Part shown: one piece after another, positions 22,618-31,974 of the stretch
Layout of the letters: each line of letters opens with the position of its first letter
Position numbering within the stretch: position 1 is the stretch's first letter
Assembly: GCF_018207095.1 (NCBI RefSeq)
Contig: NZ_QOCZ01000024.1
Location: 1 to 64,000, forward strand
DNA from: Nocardiopsis sp. MG754419
Lineage (GTDB): Bacteria > Actinomycetota > Actinomycetes > Streptosporangiales > Streptosporangiaceae
DNA: 64,000 nucleotides
Direction of reading: 5' to 3'
Position numbers and translations under genes: made by a program
Notes under the pieces: generated by a model
Told to the model about the DNA's origin: nothing
Databases searched by the model: none
What the model saw: only the letters and a program-made list of their open reading frames with translations

Positions 22618-23424
22618 TCAGTTCCGGTCGCGCAGGGCGGGGTGCGCCCCGGCGGTGACCAGGTCGGCGACGGCCTCACGCGGGTTGCGTCCGCGTACCA
22701 GGCTCTCGCCGACCAGGACCGCCCCGGCTCCGGCTCCGGCGTAGGCCAGCAGGTCGTGCGGGCCTCGGACTCCGGACTCGGCGATCCTGACGCGGTCGGC
22801 GGGGATGAGCGGGGCGAGCCGGGCGAAGGTGTCCCGGTCGACCTCGAGGGTCTTGAGGTTGCGCGCGTTGACGCCGATCACGGTGGCGCCGGCGTCGAGC
22901 GCACGGGCGACCTCCTCCTCGTCGTGGACCTCGACGAGGGGGGTCAGTCCCAGGGAGCGGGCGCGCTCGACCAGGGAGACCAGGGCCTCCTGGGGCAGGG
23001 CCGCGACGATGAGCAGGATCGCGGAGGCTCCGAAGACACGGGCCTCCCACAGCTGGTAGGAGCTGACGACGAAGTCCTTGCGCAGCAGGGGGGTGTCCAC
23101 CGCGGCGTGGACGGCCTGGAGGTCCTGGAGGCTGCCGTTGAACCGGCGCTTCTCGGTGAGGACGCTGATCCAGGTGGCGCCGCCGGCCTCGTAGTCACGG
23201 GCCAGGTCGGCCGGGTCGTCGATGGTCGCGAGCGGCCCCTTGGAGGGGCTGGCGCGCTTGACCTCGGCGATCACGTGGACACCCGGGCGGCGCAGCGCGG
23301 CTTCGGCGTCCGCGGGAACGGGCACCGACTCGGCCTTGGCCTTGAGGCGGTCCAGCGGGAGCTCCTCCTGCCGCTGCGCCAGGTCGGCGCGTACTCCGTC
23401 GAGGATCTCGTCGAGCACGCTCAC
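22618..23424 (-). CDS. trpC: Indole-3-glycerol phosphate synthase
   Basis: 268 aa TIM barrel that closes CdRP to indole-3-glycerol phosphate. Seen: [13 protein letters not shown] (catalytic Lys), [45 protein letters not shown] and [15 protein letters not shown] 23424 is chosen because it gives the usual [18 protein letters not shown] start and has GAGGGAG 9 nt upstream; the frame open to 23577 is not conserved-looking. First gene of trpC-(mini-ORF)-trpB-trpA. Confidence 0.95.
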   Translation of the reverse strand: MSVLDEILDGVRADLAQRQEELPLDRLKAKAESVPVPADAEAALRRPGVHVIAEVKRASPSKGPLATIDDPADLARDYEAGGATWISVLTEKRRFNGSLQDLQAVHAAVDTPLLRKDFVVSSYQLWEARVFGASAILLIVAALPQEALVSLVERARSLGLTPLVEVHDEEEVARALDAGATVIGVNARNLKTLEVDRDTFARLAPLIPADRVRIAESGVRGPHDLLAYAGAGAGAVLVGESLVRGRNPREAVADLVTAGAHPALRDRN

Positions 23425-23593
23425 CAGTTCTCGCTCCCTCGTGAAAGTCGTCGCACGGTGACCGGTTCCGGCTCCTGGGGCGCGGATCGGCTCGGCGGGC
23501 TCGGACGCCACGCCGTCACACCGTGTGGTGGTCATCGTATCCACCCTCGACGGTGCGGGGGTCGTCGCCCCCGACACGTCGGCGGTTCGCTGG

Positions 23594-24097
23594 TCACCAG
23601 GTGGGCAGGAGCGGGGTGCCCGGGGCCAGGAAGGAGAACCAGGGCAGGTTGCGCAGGACCCAGAAGGAGGCGAAGACGCCGAGGATGGACCAGGCGAGCC
23701 AGGGCCGGACCACGTAGCCCGTTCTTCGCACGGGCGTGGTGCGGAAGGAGCGGGTCAGCCAGGACGCGTAGGCGTGCACGAGGAAGGGCAGGCACAGAAC
23801 CAGCAGGAGGTTCATGCTCGCCGCGCCGACCACGTCCAGGTGGGTGAGCGCGGCCAGGGCACGGGTGGTGCCGCACCCGGGGCAGAACGTTCCGGTGAGC
23901 GCCAGCCAGGGGCAGGTGGGATACGGGCTGCCGGGATCGTTGGGGTCGGCGGTGTGGAGGATGGCGGCGCCGACCAGCCCCAGGACGCCGAGGGCGATCG
24001 GCCAGGTGCCGGGATGGACGCGCGCGCCGAGGGCACCGACCCGGTCGGCCAGGGTGGGGCGGACGGGTGTCGGGGCGGGGAGGTCGTCGTGCTGCAC
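23594..24097 (-). CDS. DUF2752 family membrane protein
   Basis: 167 aa, three to four membrane segments. [21 protein letters not shown] is the family hallmark (CPGCGxTRA, with an upstream CPW). Function unknown; often found next to the trp region and CD225-like proteins in actinomycetes. GTG 24097 has -10 TAGGCT (24110-24105) 7 nt upstream, so it is likely leaderless. Followed by trpC after 169 nt in which I see nothing. Confidence 0.88.
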   Translation of the reverse strand: MQHDDLPAPTPVRPTLADRVGALGARVHPGTWPIALGVLGLVGAAILHTADPNDPGSPYPTCPWLALTGTFCPGCGTTRALAALTHLDVVGAASMNLLLVLCLPFLVHAYASWLTRSFRTTPVRRTGYVVRPWLAWSILGVFASFWVLRNLPWFSFLAPGTPLLPTW

Positions 24098-24141
24098 GGT
24101 GTCGAGCCTATCGAGGGGTGTCCTCACCCCGGAAACGGACG

Positions 24142-24191
24142 AGGGCCGGTGCGGCGGCCGCCCTCACTGTGGCGACCGCCGCACCGGCCCT
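24142..24191. terminator. Terminator hairpin after the CD225-like gene
   Basis: A perfect 16-bp stem AGGGCCGGTGCGGCGG/CCGCCGCACCGGCCCT (24142-24157 with 24176-24191) and 18-nt loop lie 26 nt past the stop at 24218. It separates this gene from the DUF2752 gene. Confidence 0.8.
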
Positions 24192-24217
24192 GTGCCACGA
24201 ACCCGTGGCGCTCGACC

Positions 24218-24622
24218 TTAGGGGTAGGCCGTCGGGCTGTTCATGGCGACGACCATCATGATGATGATGAACGCGAAGTAGGCGACCCACAGACCCAGAC
24301 CCACCAGGCTGATGATGCCGGTGATCTTGGCGGTGTTGGACGAGGACTCGGCGCCCGCGTAGTCGCCCATCTGCCACTTGCTGTTCACCTGAAGGGCGAA
24401 GATGAGGCCGATGATGCCCGCGACGGTGCAGGTGAAGATACCGACGATGTTCATCCACAGGTACGTCTTGGGCGGCTCGGCGCCGGCCGGGGGCTGGCCG
24501 CCGAAACCGGGCTGGCCGCCACTGGGAGGCCCGTAGCCGCCGGGGGGCGGACCGTAGCCGCCGGTGCCGTAACCACCGGAAGGCGGGCCGGGGTTGCCGG
24601 GGGGCGGAGGACCATAGCTCAT
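24218..24622 (-). CDS. CD225/dispanin-type small membrane protein
   Basis: 134 aa. A Pro/Gly/Tyr-rich N-terminus (GYGPPPGGYGPPSGG, residues 1-50) precedes two membrane helices around FALQVNSKWQMGDYAGAESSSNTAK, whose VNSKWxxGDYxGA motif is that of CD225/dispanin proteins. Members are small membrane-associated proteins, role in bacteria unknown. SD-like GGAAAG precedes ATG 24622. The 272 nt between this gene and the next upstream gene show a weak hairpin at 24873-24892 only. Confidence 0.8.
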   Translation of the reverse strand: MSYGPPPPGNPGPPSGGYGTGGYGPPPGGYGPPSGGQPGFGGQPPAGAEPPKTYLWMNIVGIFTCTVAGIIGLIFALQVNSKWQMGDYAGAESSSNTAKITGIISLVGLGLWVAYFAFIIIMMVVAMNSPTAYP

Positions 24623-24894
24623 GAGTGGAGTGTCTTTCCGGAAGAGGACAAGGGGTTTCGCGCGGCGTCGCCTGGGCGCACGCCGCTCCCAACGGGGGAC
24701 AGGGTCGGGGCCGACCGCGCAACACGGGCCGCCGGATTCGCATCATGCCAGATCGGCGAGACAGCGCCGAACGGTTTCGAACGCGGCGGTCGGGGCCGGT
24801 GCTGAGAATGTACCCGCCCCGTGGGACCTGCGTCTATTTTCCGTTACTCATCCGTTGTGAGCTGCGGTTTCTCCGACCCCGGCCCTGGTCGGGA

Positions 24895-25182
24895 CTAGTT
24901 GCCGGCCGTGGTCGCGGTCTTACGTTCCGCTTCCCACTCTTCACGCGAGGGCGGCACCGGGCGGGGCTCCTTGCGACCCAGGCCGGCCTTCTTCATCACA
25001 CCGGCGACGACGGCGAGCACGACGCTGGCGACCAGGCTGACGATGGTCCACGTCACCAGGTCGCCACCGGCGATGATGGCGACGGCGGCCACGGTCCAGG
25101 CCACGATCCAGGAGACGGTGAGGAACCAGGCCGAGACGGTGTTGCCGTGGTCGTCGTGTTCTTCGTGGTGCGCGTCGGCCAT
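24895..25182 (-). CDS. HGxxPAAW-like small membrane protein
   Basis: 95 aa, two membrane helices. The N-terminus DDHGNTVSAWF is a variant of the HGxxPAAW motif that names a small actinobacterial family beside trp genes. A basic, Glu-rich tail follows. Its ATG shares one base with the preceding stop (TGATG), so translation is coupled. Function unknown. Confidence 0.75.
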   Translation of the reverse strand: MADAHHEEHDDHGNTVSAWFLTVSWIVAWTVAAVAIIAGGDLVTWTIVSLVASVVLAVVAGVMKKAGLGRKEPRPVPPSREEWEAERKTATTAGN

Positions 25183-25904
25183 CAGTGGTTCTCCTTCGGT
25201 TCGGCCGGCCGGTCGGCCGGCGGTGCGGGTTCGCTGCCGTCACCGGGTTCGGCTCGGTCCGCCCGTGCGACAGGGGCGGGCGTGCCGTCGCCCGGGACGT
25301 CGAGTGTGGGGTCGTCACCGGCGTCCAGCGATTTCCACAGGTCGGCGGGTGTCTCCGCCTGGTGCGGACGCGGTGCGGCGTCCCGATCGTACCGGTTGCC
25401 CATACCGGGCCAGGCGGGGGCGCGCACAACGGCGGCGACACCGCTGAGAACGAGCAGGACCGCCCCGGCGGCTCCCATCAGGGGGCCCAGCACGTGGATG
25501 TCGGGGGTGCCCACGACCTCACCGGTGCCGGCGGTCTCGCCCGTCAGACCGGCGACGGCCCCGGTGAGCGTGTCCGGCCGGGTGGCCGACCACAGGGCGG
25601 AGAGCGCGAAGACGCCACAGGCCGCGACGAGACCGCCCACGACACGGCGCGGCCAGGAGCGCGCGGCGTACAGTCCGGCGATACCGGCGAGCCCGGCCCA
25701 GCCCAGTCCGCTGAGGGCCCCGGTGAGGTCGCCGCCGGTGATCTCGACGGGAACGGGCGCCGTGGGCCCGGGCGCGCCCAACAGGCCGGTCACCCACACA
25801 CGACCGGACGCGGCCAGCATGAGGGCCGCGCCAGCGGCCATGGCCAGCATCGCGATCCCGTACTCACGGCGCACACGGGGGGATCGGGATGAGGCGGAGG
25901 TCAC
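25182..25904 (-). CDS. Trp-region conserved membrane protein (TIGR02234 family)
   Basis: 240 aa, four membrane helices in the first 165 residues, then an acidic Pro-rich cytoplasmic tail. Layout and position match the Trp-biosynthesis-associated membrane protein family found between trpE and trpC in actinomycetes. GTG 25904 overlaps the hisI stop by 4 nt (GTGA), so it is coupled to hisI here. trpE, usual for this position as I recall it, is absent. Confidence 0.85.
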   Translation of the reverse strand: MTSASSRSPRVRREYGIAMLAMAAGAALMLAASGRVWVTGLLGAPGPTAPVPVEITGGDLTGALSGLGWAGLAGIAGLYAARSWPRRVVGGLVAACGVFALSALWSATRPDTLTGAVAGLTGETAGTGEVVGTPDIHVLGPLMGAAGAVLLVLSGVAAVVRAPAWPGMGNRYDRDAAPRPHQAETPADLWKSLDAGDDPTLDVPGDGTPAPVARADRAEPGDGSEPAPPADRPAEPKENH

Positions 25905-26245
25905 AGCAGCCGTCCGGCGTCGAAGCAGGTGTGGTCACCGGTGTGGCAGGCCGCCCCGGTCTGGTCGACCCGCAGCAGGAGGGTGTCGCCGTCGCAGTCC
26001 AGTGCGACGGACACCACATGCTGGGTGTGGCCCGAGGTGGCGCCCTTGACCCAGTACTCGCCTCTACTGCGGGACCAGTAGGTGGCCTCACGGGTGGTGA
26101 GGGTGCGGTGCAGGGCCTCGTCGTCCATCCAGGCGAGCATGAGGACGTCGCCGGTGTCGTGCTGCTGCACGACCGCCGGGACGAGTCCGTCCGGGGTCCG
26201 CTTCAGGCGTGCGGCGATGTCCGGGTCGAGGTTGGTGACGCTCAT
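25901..26245 (-). CDS. hisI: Phosphoribosyl-AMP cyclohydrolase
   Basis: 114 aa. Opens the adenine ring of phosphoribosyl-AMP in histidine synthesis. Seen: [35 protein letters not shown] and the zinc Cys set in LDCDGDT and [13 protein letters not shown] 26245 has -10 TAACCT (26257-26252) 6 nt upstream and no SD, a leaderless pattern. It is separate from the his operon and heads the trp-associated membrane protein genes. Confidence 0.96.
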   Translation of the reverse strand: MSVTNLDPDIAARLKRTPDGLVPAVVQQHDTGDVLMLAWMDDEALHRTLTTREATYWSRSRGEYWVKGATSGHTQHVVSVALDCDGDTLLLRVDQTGAACHTGDHTCFDAGRLL

Positions 26246-26376
26246 GCACCCAGGTTATGACCGCTCGGTGAGCGGTGTTCACCGGGTACCGGGCAACGGA
26301 GTGACGGTGACAGGTTCTAGAGTGCGAGCGTGCACGACGCCGTCGCGTGCCACCGACGACCTGGAGAGTTCCCACC

Positions 26377-27375
26377 GTGACCGCCGACTCCCTGGCCGCC
26401 GATCTGGCGGGCAAGCCCGACGCCCTGTCCGCGCTCGCGCGCAGGTTCCCCCGCTGGGATCCCTACGCGGCGCTGCCGGCCCTCCTGGACGAGGAGCCCG
26501 CGGCGGTGCGGTTCCTGGCGCTGGGTCCGGCGCGACGGGCGTGCGAGGTGGCCGCGACACGGCTGCGTCGCGCGGGGATCGGGGCGAGCGCGGACCCGTC
26601 CACCTCCGCGGAGGCGCCACCGGCCGGCGCCGAGACGCTCGTGGTGGCGGTGACCCTGGGCGACGGCCAGCGGGAGCTGTGCACGGTCCTGGACAGGTAC
26701 GTGGGGCGGTCCCCGGTGGTGGTGCTGGCCCCGGACGCCGACGCGGTCGTGGCGCGCTACGCCGATCTGCTGGTGCCGTTGCACACGGGTGAGGTGCGGA
26801 CGGGGACCGGGTGCCGCGCCTATCAGCACGCTCTGGCCCTGCTGTTGCTGCTGGGGCATCGTCTGGGCGCGCCGGTGGGCGGTAGCGGCAACTTCCCGGG
26901 GCTGCTGTTGCGGGTCGCCCACGCGGTCGGGTCGTTGCTGGAACGGGCTCCCCAGTGGGTGCCCGAGACCGCGCGGGTGCTGGACTCCCCCACCGGCGTG
27001 CACCTGGTGGCCCCGGCCGAGCGCACGGCGTCCGCCGCCCAGGGTGTCCAGGTCCTGCGTCGCGGGCCGGTCCGGCCGGCCTACGAGGCGGAGACCGGCG
27101 AGTGGTCGCACACCGACCGGCACCTGGCGGCGGTGACGGACTACAAGGCGCTGCTGTTCGCCGGATCCTCCTACGACCAACGGTTCGCCGAGCACCTGGG
27201 GCAACTGCGGGGCACGTTCGTGGCGGTGGGGTCCACCCCCGACCGTGAGCGGGTGCCCGGGGCGGCGGCGACCCTGCGTTATCCGGGTGACACCGACCCG
27301 GACGTGAGTCTGCTGACCGAACCGGTGGTGGCGGAACTGCTGGCCGCCCACTGGTGGGCGCACGCCGGCGACTGA
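26377..27375 (+). CDS. SIS-domain-like protein
   Basis: 332 aa. The region VVVLAPDADAVVARYADLLVPLHTGEVRTG followed by a hydrophobic helix resembles the second half of a sugar isomerase (SIS) domain, but the usual Ser-rich phosphosugar loop is degenerate. No enzymatic role can be assigned. GTG 26377 has GGAGAG about 8 nt upstream; TAGAGT at 26318 may be its -10. Divergent from hisI; ends at a long hairpin. Confidence 0.5.
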   Translation: MTADSLAADLAGKPDALSALARRFPRWDPYAALPALLDEEPAAVRFLALGPARRACEVAATRLRRAGIGASADPSTSAEAPPAGAETLVVAVTLGDGQRELCTVLDRYVGRSPVVVLAPDADAVVARYADLLVPLHTGEVRTGTGCRAYQHALALLLLLGHRLGAPVGGSGNFPGLLLRVAHAVGSLLERAPQWVPETARVLDSPTGVHLVAPAERTASAAQGVQVLRRGPVRPAYEAETGEWSHTDRHLAAVTDYKALLFAGSSYDQRFAEHLGQLRGTFVAVGSTPDRERVPGAAATLRYPGDTDPDVSLLTEPVVAELLAAHWWAHAGD

Positions 27376-27382
27376 ACCGGGG

Positions 27383-27414
27383 CGCCGCTCCTCCCCACGT
27401 GGGGAGGAGCGGCG
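27383..27414. terminator. Bidirectional hairpin
   Basis: A perfect 14-bp stem CGCCGCTCCTCCCC/GGGGAGGAGCGGCG with ACGT loop between the convergent stops at 27375 and 27458. Confidence 0.85.
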
Positions 27415-27457
27415 ACGGTCCGCACCGTGGCGTCCCGGTACCGGGACCGGTGGGCCT

Positions 27458-29308
27458 TCAGGCGGAGGAACGGACCCAGGAGGCGTAGAGGTCGGCGTAC
27501 ACACCCGGCCGGTCGACCAGCTCGTCGTGGGAACCGCTCTGGACGATGCGGCCGTCGTCGAAGACCAGGACCCGGTCGGCCGCCTCGGCCGTGGACAGCC
27601 GGTGGGCGATGGCCACGGAGGTACGGCCGCGGGTGAGCCGGTCCAGGGCGCGCTGGATGCGCGTCTCGGTGTGCGGGTCCACGGCCGAGGTGGCCTCGTC
27701 GAGCACGAGCAGGTCCGGGTCGGCGACGTAGGCGCGCACCAGGGCGACGAGCTGGCGCTCCCCCGCGGACAGGGACTCCCCTCGCTGACCGACCGGTGTG
27801 TCCAGACCATGGGCGAGACTGCCCAGCCAGTCGGCCAGACCCAGTTCGGTGACCGCGGCCTCCAGTTCGGCGTCGGTGCTCTCGGGGCGGGCGAAACGGA
27901 TGTTGTCGCCCAGGGAGCTGTCGAACAGGAAACCCTCCTGCGGCACCATCACGACGCGGCTGCGCAGCGAGGAGAAGGCGACCTCGCGCAGGTCGACGCC
28001 GTCCAGGCGCACCGTCCCGGTGTCGGGGTCCATCAGCCGGGTCAACAGCTTGACGAACGTGGTCTTGCCCGAACCGGTCTCGCCGACGACGGCGATCCGG
28101 GTGCCGGGGGTGATCCGCACGCCGACGTCGTCCAGGACCACGGGGCCGTCCGGGTAGGAGTAGGTGACGTGGTCGAAGTCGACGCGGACGGGACCGCGCG
28201 GCAGGACGCTGCCGGCCTCTCCGGGGTCGGAGATGTCGGGGACGGTGTCCAGGACGCCCAGGACCCGGCGCCAACCGGCGATGGCGTTCTGGGCCTCGTT
28301 GAAGATCTCGGTGGCCATCATCATGGGCTGGACGAACAGCGTCATGAGGAACAGGAAGGCGATGAGCTGCCCTGCGGTGAGGCCGCCGCCCACACCCAGC
28401 CAGACACCGACCAGGACGACCGCGGCGTTGGCGACGGCCGCGACGATCTCGGCGAAGGGCGACACGGCCATGGACAGGCGCTGGGCCTTGACCTGCGCCC
28501 TGCGCGTGGCCAGGACGGTGGTGTCGATGCGACCGGCGGTGCGCTCCTCGGTGCCGTGGGCGCGGATGACGGCCGCGCCCATGACGGTCTCGCCGATGGC
28601 GCCGAGCATGTCGCCGGTGCGCTCACGGACCTTCAGGTACGCCTTGGACAGGAGTCTCTGCAACCAGCGCACACCGAACAGCAACGGCAGGAAGCAGATC
28701 CACACCACGAGGGTGAGCTGCCAGGAGTAGAACGCCATGAGGGTGGTGGCGACCAGCAGTTGGCCGGTGCTGACCAACAGCAGCAGGCCGCCCCACTGCA
28801 TGAAGTGGCTGATCTGGTCGACGTCGCCGGTGACCCGGGAGACCAGGGCGCCCTTGCGTTCGCTGTTCTGGGTGAGCACGGACAGGTCGTGCACGTGCCG
28901 GAAGGCCTTGCGACGCAGGGTGGCCAGCCCGGACTCGGTCGCCCGGTACAGGCGCAGGTTCATCAGGTACGAGCAGAACATGGTGACGACCAGCAGCGCG
29001 GCGCAGCCGGTGACCATACGGGTGACGAAGCCCAGATCGGGCCCGCCGTCACCGCTGAAGCCGTTGTCGATGATCTGCTGGACGGCGATGGGCACGACGA
29101 CCTTGCCGGCGGTGGCCACCATGGCGAAGATCAGGGTGATCCACAGGCCCTTGGCGAACTCCGGGGACAGACGGAGGCCGCGCTTGATGGTGCCGAGCGC
29201 GCCGTCCTCACTGCGGTGCAGGGACGGGGACCCCTGGCCCGAGGGGCGCGGCCCGTCGGTACCCCGGTCCGACCTGTCGTCGGCGCGGGTCCGGGTGGGT
29301 GCGCTCAT
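27458..29308 (-). CDS. ABC exporter half-transporter, consensus NBD
   Basis: 616 aa. Six membrane helices (residues about 50-340) fused to an ATPase domain. Walker A GETGSGKTTF, signature LSAGERQ and Walker B LLVLDEATSAVD with the catalytic Glu. ATG 29308 overlaps the stop of the upstream ABC gene by 4 nt (ATGA), so the two are made together and probably form a heterodimeric multidrug- or lipid-type exporter. Substrate unknown. Confidence 0.92.
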   Translation of the reverse strand: MSAPTRTRADDRSDRGTDGPRPSGQGSPSLHRSEDGALGTIKRGLRLSPEFAKGLWITLIFAMVATAGKVVVPIAVQQIIDNGFSGDGGPDLGFVTRMVTGCAALLVVTMFCSYLMNLRLYRATESGLATLRRKAFRHVHDLSVLTQNSERKGALVSRVTGDVDQISHFMQWGGLLLLVSTGQLLVATTLMAFYSWQLTLVVWICFLPLLFGVRWLQRLLSKAYLKVRERTGDMLGAIGETVMGAAVIRAHGTEERTAGRIDTTVLATRRAQVKAQRLSMAVSPFAEIVAAVANAAVVLVGVWLGVGGGLTAGQLIAFLFLMTLFVQPMMMATEIFNEAQNAIAGWRRVLGVLDTVPDISDPGEAGSVLPRGPVRVDFDHVTYSYPDGPVVLDDVGVRITPGTRIAVVGETGSGKTTFVKLLTRLMDPDTGTVRLDGVDLREVAFSSLRSRVVMVPQEGFLFDSSLGDNIRFARPESTDAELEAAVTELGLADWLGSLAHGLDTPVGQRGESLSAGERQLVALVRAYVADPDLLVLDEATSAVDPHTETRIQRALDRLTRGRTSVAIAHRLSTAEAADRVLVFDDGRIVQSGSHDELVDRPGVYADLYASWVRSSA

Positions 29309-31308
29309 CGGGTGGTCTCCTCACTGGAGTCGGTGTCCTGTGCACGGCGGTGGGGTTCGGCGGGCCCCGGCTCCTCGGGCACCGGTGTGCGCTCGGCCTC
29401 GTTCTCCGCGGAGGCGCGCTCGTAGGCGGTGACGAGCCGGTTGTACCCCGGCGAGGTGGTGAGCAGCGCGTCGTGGGTGCCGCGGGCCAGGATGCGTCCG
29501 CCCTCCATGTACAGGACCTCGTCGGCGAGTTCGATGGTGGCTCGGCGGTAGGCGACCACGAGCACGGTGGCGGCGTCGTCGCGTTCGCGCAGCCCGGCGA
29601 GGATCTGCGCCTCGATCTGCGGGTCGACCGCCGAGGTGGCGTCGTCCATGATGAGCAGGCGCGGACGGCGGACCACCGCGCGGGCCAGGGCCAGACGTTG
29701 GCGCTGGCCGCCGGAGAGCGTGGTGCCCTTCTCACCGAGGCGGGCGTCGATGCCGCCGTGGAGTTCTCGAATGAATCCGTCGGCGCGGGCCAGACGCAGC
29801 GCGGCCCAGACCTGGTCGTCGTCGATGTCGGCGCCCAGGGTGATGTTGTCGCGGACGGTGTCCTCGAACACGAAGGTCCCCTGGGGGACGAGCGCGGCGG
29901 TGCGGGGCACCTGGTCGCGGGCGAGGTCGCGCAGGTCCACGCCGTCGTAGGTGACGGTTCCGCCGTCGGGGTCGACCAGGCGCATGAGGACGGTGGTGAG
30001 GGTGGACTTGCCCGACCCGGTGGGGCCGACGACGGCGACGGTGCGGCCGGGGGCGATGTCGAGGTCGACGCCGTTGAGCACGGTGGTGCGGCGTTCGTGG
30101 GCGTCACCGCCGTCCATGAGGTCACGGCCGTCGGTGTCGTAGGCGTCGGCGTAGGAGAAGGTGACGTCGTGGGCGCGGAGGGCCAGGCCCCGGGGTGAGG
30201 GGTCCAGAACACGGTCGCCGTAGACCATGGCGCCGTCGGAGCGTAGGACGGACTGGACCCGGTCCCAGCCGACGACGCTGCGCGGCAGGTCGCCCAGGAG
30301 CCAGCCGAAGGAACGGATGGGCAGTGCCAGCAGGGTGAAGAGGAAGGCGATCTGGACGAGGTCGCCGGGCTCGATGGCGCCGGTGGACAGTCGCCACATG
30401 CCCAGGAGCAGGACGGCCAGGACGCCGAAGTTGGGCAGGGCCTCCATGAAGGGGTCGAACATGGAGCGCAGCCGACCGACCTGGATGAGGGCGTCGCGCA
30501 GACGGTGCGCGGCGTCGGTGAAGCGTTCGGTCTCGGTGTCCTCCCGCCCGAGGGTCTTGACGACCAGGGCGCCGTCGAAGGACTCGTGGGCGACCCCGCT
30601 GACCTCGGCGCGCAGCGCCTGGGCACGGGAGGCCATCGGCGAGACGCGTCGCTGGAAGGCGACGTTGGCCGCCGCCAGCACGGGGAAGACGACGAACGCG
30701 ACCATGGCCAGCACGGGGTCGGTGGCGACCATGGCTCCGGCGGCGATGAGCAGCATGAACACGCTGCCGACGACCATGGGAAGGGGCGCCAGGGGCTGCC
30801 AGGCGGCCTCGACGTCGGCGTTGGCGTTGGAGAGCAACTGTCCGGTGGGGTGGCGGTGGTGCCACGACAGGGGCAGTTCGAGGTACTTGCGGGCGACGGA
30901 ACGTCGGTAGCGGGCCTGCATGCGGAACTGCATGAGTCCGGCCAGCAGACGACGCACGGCCAGACCGATCGCCTTGCCGAGGCCGACCGCCAGGAGCAGG
31001 CCCGCGGCGGCGATGAGCACAGCCGTGGTGGTCTCACCGGAAGCGAAGGCCGGAAGGATGGTGTGGTCGGTGATGTGGCCGAGCACGGAGGCCGAGGCGA
31101 CGGTGACGGCGGCGTGCAGCATGGCGCCGCCGACGGCGGTGAGGAAGATCCAGGGTTCGGTGCGGGCGGCGACCCACAGGACCCGGAGTCCGCGGGTGAA
31201 GACCCGCTTGTAACCGGCCCGTGTACTGGGGTCGGGGTCGGACGTCCTCTCCGGTTCCGGCGCGTCCTCCCGTTCCTCCGGTCTCGACGTCGTCGTGCCC
31301 TGCGCCAT
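29305..31308 (-). CDS. ABC exporter half-transporter, degenerate NBD
   Basis: 667 aa. Charged N-terminal tail of about 50 residues, six membrane helices, then an ATPase domain with Walker A GPTGSGKSTL, canonical signature LSGGQRQR, and Walker B LLIMDDATSAVD: Asp replaces the catalytic Glu. Loss of Glu in one partner is the hallmark of asymmetric heterodimeric exporters. ATG 31308 is chosen because membrane-domain homology starts soon after; the frame extends to 31773 without support. First gene of the pair. Confidence 0.92.
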   Translation of the reverse strand: MAQGTTTSRPEEREDAPEPERTSDPDPSTRAGYKRVFTRGLRVLWVAARTEPWIFLTAVGGAMLHAAVTVASASVLGHITDHTILPAFASGETTTAVLIAAAGLLLAVGLGKAIGLAVRRLLAGLMQFRMQARYRRSVARKYLELPLSWHHRHPTGQLLSNANADVEAAWQPLAPLPMVVGSVFMLLIAAGAMVATDPVLAMVAFVVFPVLAAANVAFQRRVSPMASRAQALRAEVSGVAHESFDGALVVKTLGREDTETERFTDAAHRLRDALIQVGRLRSMFDPFMEALPNFGVLAVLLLGMWRLSTGAIEPGDLVQIAFLFTLLALPIRSFGWLLGDLPRSVVGWDRVQSVLRSDGAMVYGDRVLDPSPRGLALRAHDVTFSYADAYDTDGRDLMDGGDAHERRTTVLNGVDLDIAPGRTVAVVGPTGSGKSTLTTVLMRLVDPDGGTVTYDGVDLRDLARDQVPRTAALVPQGTFVFEDTVRDNITLGADIDDDQVWAALRLARADGFIRELHGGIDARLGEKGTTLSGGQRQRLALARAVVRRPRLLIMDDATSAVDPQIEAQILAGLRERDDAATVLVVAYRRATIELADEVLYMEGGRILARGTHDALLTTSPGYNRLVTAYERASAENEAERTPVPEEPGPAEPHRRAQDTDSSEETTR

Positions 31309-31974
31309 GCGCCCCCACTTTCTGCTCCGCGACCGATGGACCGGTGTCTTGGCACCCCGACCGGCCCGGGCGTCGCCGGGGAGGTCGTGGGGTGTGCCGG
31401 GCCAACTTATCCAGCGACACCGACAGCTTCCACCGGATTGTTTCAGCGCGGGTCGCATTCGAGCTATTCCGTACAGAACGAACTTCCGTTCGTGTGCGGG
31501 ATGTGCAGGGCGAGCGGGATGATCGAGGACACCGGTGAACGGGCGAAGATCGGTGAGGCGGACCACCGTGGTCCACGGACCTCGGGGCCGGTTGTGGACA
31601 CCGCCCGCGGGGCCGGCCCACGCCGACCCGGGACGGTCCCGACGCGGCGTGGTCCGGGGTTCGGGCGGTGACGCGAGGAGGGCCCGGGAGCCCCTGTCGG
31701 GGATGCCCGGGCCCTGGTCGCGCGTGCGGGTCAGGGCACGGCGACGGCACCTGGAACCTGTGTGCGGAACCACAGGGGTTCAGCGGACACGCGGCTCCCC
31801 GCACCGTTGGGGTGTCGGTTCGGTCGACGGCGGGCCGCGCTCCCCGAAACCCGGGAAGGTGCCGCCGGTGTGATCGCGAGGAACGGTGCCTCCCGGCTCG
31901 GACATCGAACCCGCCTTGCCTCCGGGCGCCCGAACACGGGCCGAAGCGCGGCGGAGACCCCCGTGGAGCAGGGC
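31309..31974. other. 666-nt gene-free stretch upstream of the ABC exporter
   Basis: No credible gene. It contains an imperfect palindrome TTCCGTACAGAA at 31467-31478, followed by GAACG/CGTTC arms at about 31477-31492 with TTCCGT repeated, resembling a TetR-type operator array. The promoter of the ABC pair should lie here. A nested hairpin sits at 31679-31715 (separate entry). Confidence 0.4.
31679..31715. terminator. Nested hairpin
   Basis: Outer 10-bp stem AGGGCCCGGG/CCCGGGCCCT (31679-31688 with 31706-31715) encloses an inner CCCC/GGGG hairpin. It lies 260 nt beyond the peptidoglycan-binding gene and probably insulates it from the ABC pair. Confidence 0.6.

Noticed and set aside
22482-22679. 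65-codon frame over the trpC end, size like Streptomyces TrpM
   Set aside because: Starts inside trpC without an SD and has Pro-rich non-coding composition; the 21-codon ORF fits better.
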